From CAG-791 sp045546175 (GTDB lineage: Bacteria; Bacillota; Clostridia; Lachnospirales; Lachnospiraceae), in NCBI GenBank assembly GCA_045546175.1, contig JAZQCI010000030.1, forward strand, positions 1-64,000: 64,000 nucleotides of DNA, written 5' to 3'. This document shows, one piece after another, positions 41,480-49,914 of the stretch; within the stretch, counting starts at the first letter, position 1; every line of letters starts with the position of its first letter. The position numbers and the translations under genes were made by a program. Below the pieces are notes generated by a model, which worked only from the letters and a program-made list of their open reading frames with translations, did not search any database and was not told the origin of the DNA.

Positions 41480-42793
41480 ATGTTATTTTCTGTCTACGCG
41501 CCGCGGCCGGACCTGACTGCCGCGGCCTATTTAATTGAGATCATGATCGCGGAGTTCCTTTTTCTGGGGCCCTATAAAAAGCGAAGCGGTTTTGCGGGCC
41601 GACTGATTCTCTCCCACCTGCTCCTGCTTGTGACCGGCGCTGTGACCGGAATCCCCGGACAGGCCGGCTTTCCGCGCTTTTTGTGGTTTTTCGCCGCCAT
41701 GGCGGCCTGCATAGCAGCTGTTTACGCCTGCTATGACGAAGATATATTTACGCTGGTGAGCGCCTGCGTGGCCGGCTTCGCCACCCAGCACATAGCCAAC
41801 AAGATCACGATCCTGCTCGGACTGATTCCGACCGTCCGATGGATCGAAGAGCAGAGTCCCACTATGCATGCGCTGTTCGAGATCCTCGTTTTCAGCTATG
41901 TATATCTGATCGTTTATTTGATTTTCGGGAGGTCGCGGACCAATATAAAAGCCAATCTTCACCTTCAGGTTCTCTCCCTTTTTATCGTCTTCACCTGTAT
42001 CGGCGTAAATCGCTTGGTGGTGGACAGCGCTGTGGGCAATGTCTATTTTGACATCGCGGCGTGCCTTTACGCGATCCTGTGCTGCGTCTTCGCGCTGATC
42101 ATCCAGTTCACGGTCGCCAAGTGGCAGCAGGCGGACACAGAGCGGCTGCTCACAGGCCAGCTCTTCACGGAGTCAAAAAAGCAATATGAGCAGTGGTCCG
42201 TCAACGCCGGAATGATCAAACAGTGGATCCACGACCTGCGGCACCTGATGAACCGAATCGAAAATATGGCATCTCAGAAACAGGTGGATATCCCCGATAT
42301 TTCAAGGGTAAAGGCTGCCGTGGACCGCATCTCTCCCACTGCCAAGACCGGCAATGACGCGCTGGACGTCCTCCTTCGCAATATGGACGACCTGTGCCGC
42401 CGGAACAATATCGAGCTGCAGTGCGTGGCTTACGCGGACTGCCTCAAGTATTTTGACGGGATGAAGCTGTACTTTCTGTTTGCAAATGCTATTGATAATG
42501 CCATGGAGAGCGTGTCCGGCATTGAAGATCCCGAAAAGCGGCTCATCGACATCAGCATCCGCGCTTTCGGCGATTCCGCTTCCATCCACATCTGGAACTA
42601 TTTCAAGGGACCGATCACCTTTTCCGAGGGGCTTCCCGTCACCAACAAGGACCGGGAGTCGCACGGTTTCGGCATGAAAAGCATGCAGCGGATCGTCGAC
42701 GAATTTGACGGCGTGATGCAGGCCGGCACGCAAGGGGAAGTCTTCAACCTCGACATCATGCTGCCGGTCCCGGCCGAAAAGAAGAAGCAGTGA
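41480..42793 (+). CDS. GHKL-type sensor histidine kinase
   Basis: This 437-residue membrane kinase has about six N-terminal helices (residues 10-215), then a coiled dimerisation segment with the putative phospho-His in WIHDLRHLMNR, and a GHKL ATP-binding domain with N-box NAIDNAMESV and G-box SHGFGMKSM. This is the AgrC/peptide-sensor architecture. Its start directly abuts the LytTR regulator stop codon, so the two form a two-component system. The signal is unknown: no signal peptide gene like agrD was seen next to it. An AraC regulator gene follows after 39 bases. Confidence 0.9.
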   Translation: MLFSVYAPRPDLTAAAYLIEIMIAEFLFLGPYKKRSGFAGRLILSHLLLLVTGAVTGIPGQAGFPRFLWFFAAMAACIAAVYACYDEDIFTLVSACVAGFATQHIANKITILLGLIPTVRWIEEQSPTMHALFEILVFSYVYLIVYLIFGRSRTNIKANLHLQVLSLFIVFTCIGVNRLVVDSAVGNVYFDIAACLYAILCCVFALIIQFTVAKWQQADTERLLTGQLFTESKKQYEQWSVNAGMIKQWIHDLRHLMNRIENMASQKQVDIPDISRVKAAVDRISPTAKTGNDALDVLLRNMDDLCRRNNIELQCVAYADCLKYFDGMKLYFLFANAIDNAMESVSGIEDPEKRLIDISIRAFGDSASIHIWNYFKGPITFSEGLPVTNKDRESHGFGMKSMQRIVDEFDGVMQAGTQGEVFNLDIMLPVPAEKKKQ

Positions 42794-42832
42794 TCCTCTT
42801 TCACTACGGGTTAAAAAGGAGATCGTCCTATT

Positions 42833-43723
42833 ATGAAACCTTCGATCCAGACGCCCTTTACGCCGAGGCAGTACATGCTGTCGCAGGATTTCGAGATTTA
42901 CTACTACAGCGATACCAGACACAACAACGTCGATCTGCACACCCACGATTACTATGAATTCTATTTCTATATGGAAGGCGACGTCGAATTCGAGATCGGT
43001 GACCGCAGGCAGGCCCTGAAATCCGGAGACTTTGTCATAGTGCCGCCTCAGACGCCGCACCGCGCCTTTGTTGTGGACGCCGCACTGCCCTACAGAAGAT
43101 TCGTCTTCTGGATCAGTACCGAGTATGCCGGCCAGCTGGCGGAGCGTTTTCCGGACTTCGCCTACCTGCTCCGGTACATGGACAGCGAGCGGCATCGGTA
43201 CATCTTCCACAATGATCCCGTCTCTTTCAACGCGGTTCTCTCCAAGGCCATCGCACTGCTCGAGGAGATCCACGGCAGTCACTTCGGGCGCGGCGCAGTG
43301 ATCGAGATCCGCGTGGAGGACCTGCTGATGCTGCTTTGCAGAACCGTACACGACAAGGTAAATCCGACCGTTAATAAAGCCAGTCTGCCCCTGTATGAGC
43401 AGGTGATGGCTTATATCGACGAAAATCCCGAGCAGGACATCACTCTGGACAGCCTGGCCGAACGGTTTTACGTCAGCAAATACCATATCGCCCATTCCTT
43501 TAAGGAAAAGCTCGGCATCTCCGTCCATCAATACCTGATCAAAAAGAGACTGGCCGCCTGCCGGGACGCGATCCTGATGAATGAGAAGATCAGCGAAGTC
43601 TGCCTGGCTTACGGATTCAAAGATTATCCCAGCTTTTTCAAGGCGTTCCGCAAGGAATACGGCATGTCCCCCAAGGAGTACAGAGAGGCTTTTTCTCTGG
43701 TCACTGCGCCGAACGAGGACTGA
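42833..43723 (+). CDS. AraC-family transcriptional regulator
   Basis: This 296-residue regulator has an N-terminal cupin-like sugar-sensing domain (about residues 10-100, with DLHTHDYYEFYFYMEGDVEF) and a C-terminal double helix-turn-helix (about 195-290: SLAERFYVSKYHIAHSFKEK, then CLAYGFKDYPSFFKAFRKEY). The order and length are typical for AraC/RhaS sugar regulators. It lies between the two-component system and uxuA on the same strand, 155 bases before uxuA, so it probably controls uxuAB in response to a sugar acid or glycoside. The inducer is not known. Confidence 0.92.
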   Translation: MKPSIQTPFTPRQYMLSQDFEIYYYSDTRHNNVDLHTHDYYEFYFYMEGDVEFEIGDRRQALKSGDFVIVPPQTPHRAFVVDAALPYRRFVFWISTEYAGQLAERFPDFAYLLRYMDSERHRYIFHNDPVSFNAVLSKAIALLEEIHGSHFGRGAVIEIRVEDLLMLLCRTVHDKVNPTVNKASLPLYEQVMAYIDENPEQDITLDSLAERFYVSKYHIAHSFKEKLGISVHQYLIKKRLAACRDAILMNEKISEVCLAYGFKDYPSFFKAFRKEYGMSPKEYREAFSLVTAPNED

Positions 43724-43878
43724 TGACCGCAACTTTTGCAATATCGACAACAACTCTGCCAATTCAATACTTTGGCCGGATTTAGTATTATGGACGCATA
43801 AGAAAGAAATACAAGTCAACGCTTTTTAAATCCTATGAAACAGCAAACGTCAATAACGTAAAGGAGAGGTAATTCACT

Positions 43879-44958
43879 ATGGAAATGACACTCAGATGGT
43901 ACGGTTCCAAATTTGACACAGTCACCCTGCAGCAGATCAGGCAGATCCCCGGCGTGACAGGCGTCATCACAACGCTTTATGACACAAAGCCCGGTGAAGT
44001 GTGGAGTCAGGAGCGTATCCACGCGCTCAAGGAAGAAGTTGAGGCCTCCGGCCTTCACATCTCCGGTATCGAGAGCGTCAACATTCACGAAGATATCAAG
44101 CTCGGCAAGCCTTCCCGCGACCAGCTGATCGCCAACTACATCGAGACCCTCGAGAACCTTGGCAAGGAAGACATCCACCTTGTGTGCTACAACTTCATGC
44201 CTGTCTTCGACTGGACAAGAACTGAGCTGGCAAGAGTCCTTCCGGACGGATCCACCGCTCTGGCCTACACACAGAAAGCCGTCGACGAGCTGGTTCCCGA
44301 GGAGATGTTCGAGTCCATCGCCGGCGACACCAACGGTTCCGTCATGCCCGGCTGGGAGCCCGAGAGAATGGCTCACGTCAAGGAGCTCTTCGAGGAGTAC
44401 AAGAATGTGACCGCTGACGATCTCTTCGACAACCTCAAATATTTCCTTGAGAAGATCATGCCCGTCTGCAATCAGTACGACATCAAGATGGCTATCCATC
44501 CCGATGATCCCGCATGGCCCGTATTCGGCCTGCCCCGCATCATCACCTGCAAGGAGAACATCCTGCGCATGATGAAGATGGTCGACGATCCTCACAACGG
44601 CGTCACCTTCTGCGCGGGTTCCTACGGCACCAACCTTAACAATGATCTGCCGGATATGATCCGCTCCCTCAAGGGAAGGATTCACTTCGCACACGTCAGA
44701 AACCTCAAGTTCATCGATCCCAATCCGGAGACCTTGAACTTCGAAGAGGCTCCTCACCTCTCCCGCTGCGGTTCCTTTGACCTGTACGAGATCGTAAAGG
44801 CTCTCTATGACATCGGCTTTGACGGCCCCATCCGCCCTGACCACGGCAGAATGATCTGGGGCGAAGTCGGAATGCCCGGCTACGGCCTCTATGACAGAGC
44901 GCTCGGCGCGACTTATATCAATGGCCTGATCGAGGCGATCGAGAAGAGCAACAAGTAA
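43879..44958 (+). CDS. uxuA: Mannonate dehydratase
   Basis: UxuA dehydrates D-mannonate to 2-keto-3-deoxygluconate in the hexuronate pathway. It is a cytosolic, metal-dependent TIM-barrel enzyme. The 359-residue protein starts MEMTLRWYGSKFDTVTL, as is usual for UxuA. YNFMPVFDWTR, the HPDDPAWPVFGLPRI segment, FCAGSYG, and HFAHVRN with DHGRMIWGE near the C-terminus carry the His, Cys and Asp ligands of the family. The start has AAGGAGAGG upstream. It is followed 12 bases later by the fructuronate reductase-like gene, as in many uxuAB operons. Confidence 0.95.
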   Translation: MEMTLRWYGSKFDTVTLQQIRQIPGVTGVITTLYDTKPGEVWSQERIHALKEEVEASGLHISGIESVNIHEDIKLGKPSRDQLIANYIETLENLGKEDIHLVCYNFMPVFDWTRTELARVLPDGSTALAYTQKAVDELVPEEMFESIAGDTNGSVMPGWEPERMAHVKELFEEYKNVTADDLFDNLKYFLEKIMPVCNQYDIKMAIHPDDPAWPVFGLPRIITCKENILRMMKMVDDPHNGVTFCAGSYGTNLNNDLPDMIRSLKGRIHFAHVRNLKFIDPNPETLNFEEAPHLSRCGSFDLYEIVKALYDIGFDGPIRPDHGRMIWGEVGMPGYGLYDRALGATYINGLIEAIEKSNK

Positions 44959-44970
44959 GGAGGAGCAAGC

Positions 44971-46581
44971 ATGAAACTCAATGATGAAGGTTTAAAGAAC
45001 AGGCAGTGGTGGGAAGAAAAAGGCTACGCTCTTCCCAAATACGACAGAGAAGCAGTCCGTAAAGCGACCAAAGAGAATCCTTTCTGGATCCACTTCGGCG
45101 GCGGCAATATTTTCAGGGCTTTCCAGGCAAACGTAGTGCAGAACCTTCTCAATGAAGGCGTTCTGGACCGCGGCCTGACCGTTGCGGAAGGATTCGACTA
45201 TGAGATCATCCAGAAGATGTATCATCCTCACGATGACCTCTCCATCCTGGTGACCCTCAAGTCCAACGGCACCATCGAGAAGACTGTCGTAGGCAGCGTC
45301 ATGGAGTCCCTGGAGCTGGACAGCAACAACGAAGAAGCTTACGGAAGACTCCGTGATATCTTCGGCAAGGATTCCCTGCAGATGGCGAGCTTTACCATCA
45401 CCGAGAAGGGCTACAGCCTTGTAAACGGCAAGGGCGAGATCGTCCCCGCTGTGGCGGAAGATATGAAGAACGGCCCCGAGAAGCCCCAGAGCTACATGGG
45501 CAAAGTAGCGTCACTCCTTTACGCCCGCTTTAAGGCCGGTGAGAAGCCCATCGCCATGGTCAGCATGGACAACTGCTCCCACAACGGCGACAAGCTCGCC
45601 GCTGCCATCACGGCATTCGCGGAAGGCTGGGTGACGAACGGCGTCGCAGAGCCCGAATTTGAGGCTTATATCAAGAGCGACAAGGTCTCCTTCCCCTGGT
45701 CCATGATCGACAAGATCACCCCTCGTCCCAACGAGTCCGTGGCGGAGATCATCAACGCCGACGGAATCGACGAGCTCTCTCCCGTGATCACAAGCATGAA
45801 GTCCTATGTGGCTCCTTTCGTAAACGCGGAAGAGACCGAGTACCTGGTCATCGAGGACGACTTCCCGAACGGAAGGCCCGAGCTCGAAAAGGGCGGCCTC
45901 ATGTTCACCGACAGGGAGACCGTCGACAAAGTAGAGAAGATGAAGGTCTGCACCTGCCTCAATCCTCTGCACACGGCACTGGCCGTCTATGGCTGCCTTC
46001 TTGGCTATGACCTCATCTCCAAGGAGATGGAGGACGAAGATCTGGTCAGCCTGGTCAGGACCATCGGTTACAAAGAGGGACTTCCGGTCGTGATCAACCC
46101 CGGCATTCTCGACCCCAAAGAGTTCATTGACACGGTTCTCAAGGTGAGAATTCCCAATCCCTTCATGCCCGACACGCCGCAGAGAATTGCTACGGATACC
46201 TCCCAGAAGCTGGCCATCCGCTTCGGCGAGACCATCAAGGCTTATCACAAGGCAAAGGACCTCGATGTGGCGGATCTTAAGCTCATTCCGCTGGTTCAGG
46301 CCGGATGGCTCCGCTACATGATGGGCGTCGACGACAACGGCGAAGCCTTCGAGCTCTCTCCCGACCCGCTCGCGCACACGGTCTGCCCTGTAATGGAGCA
46401 GGTCAAACTCGGAGAGACGGAAGATGCGGAGGAGATCATCGCTCCCCTTCTTCACAACGACGCGATCTTTGGCGTCGACCTCTATGAGGTGGGAATGGCT
46501 CCCATGGTCGTGAAGTACTTCAATGAACTCATCGCAGGTCCCGGCGCGGTCCGCGCGACACTTGTCAAGTACGTGCACTGA
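44971..46581 (+). CDS. uxuB: Fructuronate reductase (mannitol dehydrogenase family)
   Basis: This NAD-dependent polyol/hexuronate dehydrogenase family enzyme reduces D-fructuronate to D-mannonate, the step before UxuA. The 536-residue length and the N-terminal FWIHFGGGNIFRAFQ (Rossmann-type) and SMDNCSHNGDKL segments fit the mannitol dehydrogenase family; KMKVCTCLNPLHTALAVYG is the catalytic-domain signature. It has GGAGGAGC upstream and follows uxuA by 12 bases, so they are co-translated. A glucuronate isomerase (UxaC) gene is not in the window. A terminator follows at 46618. Confidence 0.92.
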   Translation: MKLNDEGLKNRQWWEEKGYALPKYDREAVRKATKENPFWIHFGGGNIFRAFQANVVQNLLNEGVLDRGLTVAEGFDYEIIQKMYHPHDDLSILVTLKSNGTIEKTVVGSVMESLELDSNNEEAYGRLRDIFGKDSLQMASFTITEKGYSLVNGKGEIVPAVAEDMKNGPEKPQSYMGKVASLLYARFKAGEKPIAMVSMDNCSHNGDKLAAAITAFAEGWVTNGVAEPEFEAYIKSDKVSFPWSMIDKITPRPNESVAEIINADGIDELSPVITSMKSYVAPFVNAEETEYLVIEDDFPNGRPELEKGGLMFTDRETVDKVEKMKVCTCLNPLHTALAVYGCLLGYDLISKEMEDEDLVSLVRTIGYKEGLPVVINPGILDPKEFIDTVLKVRIPNPFMPDTPQRIATDTSQKLAIRFGETIKAYHKAKDLDVADLKLIPLVQAGWLRYMMGVDDNGEAFELSPDPLAHTVCPVMEQVKLGETEDAEEIIAPLLHNDAIFGVDLYEVGMAPMVVKYFNELIAGPGAVRATLVKYVH

Positions 46582-46617
46582 CGCATTCGTTTTACTGCCA
46601 ATAGAAATAATGTAACT

Positions 46618-46686
46618 AAAAGGGATGTGGCCGAAGAAATTCAGATTTACTGATCCGATTTCTTTGGTCGCATCCCTTTTTGGGCC
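46618..46686 (+). terminator. Terminator of the uxuAB operon
   Basis: AAAGGGATG pairs with CATCCCTTT, and inner segments CCGAAGAAAT and ATTTCTTTGG extend the stem. The stem runs directly into a T-rich tail. It lies 37 bases past the uxuB stop codon. Confidence 0.85.
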
Positions 46687-46785
46687 CCTCTCTTCGCGAA
46701 AAAAGAAATTTACTTTTGGGCAAAAGAAATGTACGATAGTGCAGTGACTAAAACAACCGTTTTCCATATATATGCAGGAGATTCC

Positions 46786-47208
46786 ATGAACTACGAAGAA
46801 TTTCTCGAAAGACACCGCGCTTCCAAGCACTTTGCCCAGGACATCGGCGTCGATCTCATTTCCATAAGCGACGGGCACGCCGTGGCGGAGCTCCCTGTCA
46901 CTGCAAGGCTCTTTAACCCGATCGGCACGATCCACGGGGGCGTCATGTATACGCTCGCCGATACCGTGTGCGGCTGCGCGGCCGTATCCAGAGGGCAGAT
47001 TTCCACCACGATCGAGGGCAAACTCAACCACATCCGCGCGACGACGGAAAAGGATAAAAAGCTGATCGCCAAAGCAGACGTTCTCCACTTCGGGAGACAG
47101 ACGATCGTCACCTCTGTGGAGATCCAGAATGACAGCGGGCGGACGGTGGCGGCCGGGCTGTTCACGTATTTCGTTCTTGACGAGAAGACGGTCAACTACC
47201 GGATATAA
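46786..47208 (+). CDS. PaaI-type hotdog-fold thioesterase
   Basis: This 140-residue hotdog-fold protein of the PaaI/YbdB group hydrolyses acyl-CoA thioesters. The motif FNPIGTIHGGVMYTLADTVCG carries the HGG with Asp/Glu that defines the PaaI active site. The start at 46786 (MNYEEFLERH) is preferred over 46729 because GCAGGAG lies 7 bases before it. It stands alone between the uxuAB terminator and the convergent PucR gene. The substrate is unknown; a housekeeping role in removing stray acyl-CoA is usual for this class. Confidence 0.88.
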   Translation: MNYEEFLERHRASKHFAQDIGVDLISISDGHAVAELPVTARLFNPIGTIHGGVMYTLADTVCGCAAVSRGQISTTIEGKLNHIRATTEKDKKLIAKADVLHFGRQTIVTSVEIQNDSGRTVAAGLFTYFVLDEKTVNYRI

Positions 47209-47209
47209 T

Positions 47210-47226
47210 GCGCCCCCCTGTCACAC
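47210..47226 (-). repeat. Degenerate family A repeat between two stop codons
   Basis: CGCCCCCCTGTCACACTA is a partial reverse-orientation copy. On the minus strand the PucR stop codon TAG is directly followed by TGTGACAGGGGG; on the plus strand the thioesterase stop is 2 bases away. Only half of the element remains. Confidence 0.6.
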
Positions 47227-48377
47227 TACATCTTCCTGATCATGCACGCCACCGCATAGAACATCTTCTCCTCCGGCGACTCCAGGCTGCAGCCCAGGAG
47301 CTTCTTGATATTCGCCATGCGGTAGAGAATGGTGTTCCTGTGGATGTACAGCTCCTCCGACATCGCCTTGATGCTCCCGCCGCAGCGCAGATAGGACTCC
47401 AGCGTCGCGACGTACTCGCCGTCGTGCTCCCTGTCATATTCGATCAGGGGCGCCAGCGGCTTGTCCGACAGCTCCCGCAGGAGCGCCCTGTCCTCTATGA
47501 GGTAGAGCATGCGGTACATCCCCATCCGGTCAAAATATTGAAGATCCATCTCTCTTTTGACCGCCATCTCCACCGCGGCCCGCGCCCGCTTGTAGGCGAG
47601 GTGCAGATTCTCTATGTCTTTCACCTGGTCGCTGACGCCGATGTAGACCTTTCGGTCTGTCATCTTGACGCGGATCCTGTCCGCAAACGCCTCCAGGATC
47701 TCTTCGCTCTCCTCCTTCCCGATCGCGTTCATGACGACGACAAAATAGGACGCATAGTAAAAGAAATGCCCGTTGTGCGTGAGGTTTGCCAGGTACAGAT
47801 GCATTCGGTAGGCGATCCTCTTGCGCTCGACCGTATCCATACTGTCCAGGTCTCCCGTCGAGATCAGAGCGATCTGAAAGATGCCGTCCAGATCGAAGTG
47901 CGGCAGGAGGTCCCGCGTGTACAAATCCTGTGCCTCGGGCTGCTCGATGGCGTGGATCAGAGCCCCCGAGATCTGTTCGTCCGTGGAGGACTGCACAAAG
48001 ATCCGAATGGACAGATCCTTGATCAGATCCGCCAGGATGATCTCCCAGGGGACCGTCAGCAGCGGAAAGTCGTTGGCGTCGCAAAAGTCTTTCACGGACT
48101 GCGGGATCTCCTTGACATAGAATCCTGTGTTGACGATCAGTCCCGAGGAATTGTGTGCGGACAGCTCCTCCACCAGTCTGAGCATCGTCTCTTCTTCCTG
48201 AAAACCGAGTCCCGTAGTGACCGCCAGCTCCTTGCCGGTAAAGTTCTGGATGATGGTCAGTTCCTCCAGCACAAGCAGCCAGCTGATGGAATTGGACCAG
48301 CCGCCGCTTCCTGCTTCCATCTTCATTTTGTATCGGTCCTGGGATACGACCAGCATATCTTCAATAGTAAAACCCAT
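47226..48377 (-). CDS. PucR-family transcriptional regulator
   Basis: This 383-residue regulator has an N-terminal PucR ligand domain (residues 1-130: MGFTIEDMLVVSQDR, then TTGLGFQEEETMLRLVEEL), a CdaR GGDEF-like middle region, and a C-terminal HTH_30 domain (about 330-380: GSIKAMSEELYIHRNTILYRM). Family members control purine or nitrogen catabolism or other operons through small ligands. The start at 48377 has GGAGGCGG upstream. It diverges from a small gene at 48609, and the intergenic palindrome at its promoter suggests autoregulation. Its regulon is not otherwise evident here. Confidence 0.9.
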   Translation of the reverse strand: MGFTIEDMLVVSQDRYKMKMEAGSGGWSNSISWLLVLEELTIIQNFTGKELAVTTGLGFQEEETMLRLVEELSAHNSSGLIVNTGFYVKEIPQSVKDFCDANDFPLLTVPWEIILADLIKDLSIRIFVQSSTDEQISGALIHAIEQPEAQDLYTRDLLPHFDLDGIFQIALISTGDLDSMDTVERKRIAYRMHLYLANLTHNGHFFYYASYFVVVMNAIGKEESEEILEAFADRIRVKMTDRKVYIGVSDQVKDIENLHLAYKRARAAVEMAVKREMDLQYFDRMGMYRMLYLIEDRALLRELSDKPLAPLIEYDREHDGEYVATLESYLRCGGSIKAMSEELYIHRNTILYRMANIKKLLGCSLESPEEKMFYAVACMIRKM

Positions 48378-48428
48378 TTTCCGCCTCCCGCGCACAATAG
48401 TCCGCTATACAGATTCACTCTCCCCTTT

Positions 48429-48457
48429 ATTATATCTTCATTGTGCTGCGAGCACAA
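48429..48457 (-). promoter_or_regulatory. Promoter and palindromic operator of the PucR gene
   Basis: On the minus strand -35 TTGTGC (48452-48457) and -10 TATAAT (48429-48434) are spaced by exactly 17 bases. A perfect dyad TTGTGCT-CGC-AGCACAA (48441-48457) contains the -35 box, a natural site for a repressor. Confidence 0.75.
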
Positions 48458-48608
48458 CAAATTTACAAATATTGAGGTTTCCATCCTGTAGAACTGCATA
48501 ATCTATTTGGTATTATGGTCTTAGATAACAAAGGAACACAACTGCAGCACATCGCGAGATGCTTCCTGCACAAACATAACAGGGACGACAAATAGGGAGG
48601 ATACAGAT

Positions 48609-48785
48609 ATGATCACGATGGGAAAATACGAGATGGACAGAATGGTTGACAGTCACCGCATGCCTGAGTGGGTACGCTCGGAGCGCTATGAATTCTGTGA
48701 AGGTTTTTATGACAGCTACACAACAGGGAAAGGCTTCGGTCTGATCGCCAAGCTCGCCTCTGTTCTGACGGCTCTCTTCATCTGA
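48609..48785 (+). CDS. 58-residue hypothetical protein
   Basis: An ATG at 48609 preceded by GGGAGG opens a 58-codon frame that starts MITMGKYEMDRMVDSHRMP and ends at 48785. The N-terminal 45 residues are polar and aromatic-rich. The last 15 (FGLIAKLASVLTALFI) form a short hydrophobic or amphipathic helix that could touch the membrane. A bidirectional terminator follows 49 bases later, so it is a separate transcription unit. It diverges from the PucR gene. I do not recognise a family. Confidence 0.6.
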   Translation: MITMGKYEMDRMVDSHRMPEWVRSERYEFCEGFYDSYTTGKGFGLIAKLASVLTALFI

Positions 48786-48833
48786 GAAACCGCATAAAGC
48801 ACGAATCAATGCGCCGGATCCCGGCACATAATA

Positions 48834-48875
48834 AAGGCCCCGCCGCGATAGCAGATCGCGGCCGGGCCTTCTTTT
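48834..48875. terminator. Bidirectional terminator
   Basis: AAGGCCC and GGGCCTT enclose an inner stem GCCGCGAT/ATCGCGGC, followed by CTTTT on the plus strand and by TTTAT on the minus strand. It separates the 58-residue gene and the convergent oxidoreductase gene. Confidence 0.85.
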
Positions 48876-48893
48876 ATGCACATCAAATTCGTT

Positions 48894-49868
48894 TCACTTG
48901 TACCGGATCCCGGATTGGATTCTTGCCCGGCCCAGCACTTCATTGACTTCCAGGCTGGCTGCCAGTCTGGCTTCACAGAAATCATAGTCCTTCTCTTCAA
49001 TCGCGCGGATGAACTGTCTGAATTCCGGGACCATCCGCTTATTCGTCCAGTTCTCCTCAAAGACTTCCGTCCTGCCGTCCCTGAGCACGAGCTTTGCGTT
49101 CCCCACGACATTGGGCTTTTTGTCGGTCGTGATGAATCCCTTCGTGCCCATAATAATGCCGCCCATGTCGCCGTCGCAGTCCTTTGCGGCCGTGCAGATC
49201 GCGGTGAACTTCGAATAGAGCATAATCAGGACGCCGCTGGTATCGATGTTCCGCTCGATATTGGGATAGTAGGAAATACTCTCCGGCCTTCCGAAAAGGC
49301 CCATGACATAGTGGATGTTGTAAAGGCTCAGGTCCATGAGCGCGCCGCCGGACTTTTTGGGATCGAAAGCCGGCGCGATCACGCCCTTCTTGAAATTGTC
49401 GTAGCGGCTCGAATACTGGCAGAAGCTGCTGCGGACCAGTTTGATCTCCCCGATGAGGGGGAGCCAGTCGCGGATCTTCTGATAGCCGGACATATAGACG
49501 GTTGTGATCGCCTCGAAGAGAAACAGCTTTTTCTTTCTCGCCAGCGCGGCAAGGCTCTCCGCCTCTCCCGCGTTGTCCGTCATCGGTTTCTCGACAATGA
49601 CGTTCATTCCCTTTTCCAGCGCTTTTTTGCAATACGCAAAATGAAGGTTGTTGGGAATGGCCACATAGACGGTATCGATCCCCGTCTCGCACAGTTCGTC
49701 CAGATCATGCGCGGCTTGCGGAATCCCATACTTTTCTCTGAGGGCCTGCGCCTTTTCGAAGCCCGAGGGACTTCCCATGATCGACCGCACTTCCAGCCCT
49801 TCCATTTTCACGAGCGAGGGCAGAAATTCCTTCACGATCATGCCCGTTCCGACGATTCCGAGTTTCAT
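48894..49868 (-). CDS. Gfo/Idh/MocA-family oxidoreductase
   Basis: This 324-residue NAD(P)-dependent oxidoreductase probably acts on a sugar or cyclitol. The N-terminal Rossmann motif KLGIVGTGMIVKEFLPSL and the diagnostic NVIVEKPMTDNAGEAESLAA (EKP, catalytic Lys) are present. The C-terminal Gfo/Idh alpha-beta domain follows with GGALMDLSLYNIHYVMGLFG (His near the active site). The start at 49868 (MKLGIVG) has GGAGGCAAC upstream; 49880 is possible. It stands alone, downstream of the DgkA-phasin-UbiB genes. Substrate unknown. Confidence 0.92.
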   Translation of the reverse strand: MKLGIVGTGMIVKEFLPSLVKMEGLEVRSIMGSPSGFEKAQALREKYGIPQAAHDLDELCETGIDTVYVAIPNNLHFAYCKKALEKGMNVIVEKPMTDNAGEAESLAALARKKKLFLFEAITTVYMSGYQKIRDWLPLIGEIKLVRSSFCQYSSRYDNFKKGVIAPAFDPKKSGGALMDLSLYNIHYVMGLFGRPESISYYPNIERNIDTSGVLIMLYSKFTAICTAAKDCDGDMGGIIMGTKGFITTDKKPNVVGNAKLVLRDGRTEVFEENWTNKRMVPEFRQFIRAIEEKDYDFCEARLAASLEVNEVLGRARIQSGIRYK

Positions 49869-49914
49869 AGTTGCCTCCATCTTTATTTCTAAGATCTTTT
49901 ACGCACTGCCTGCG

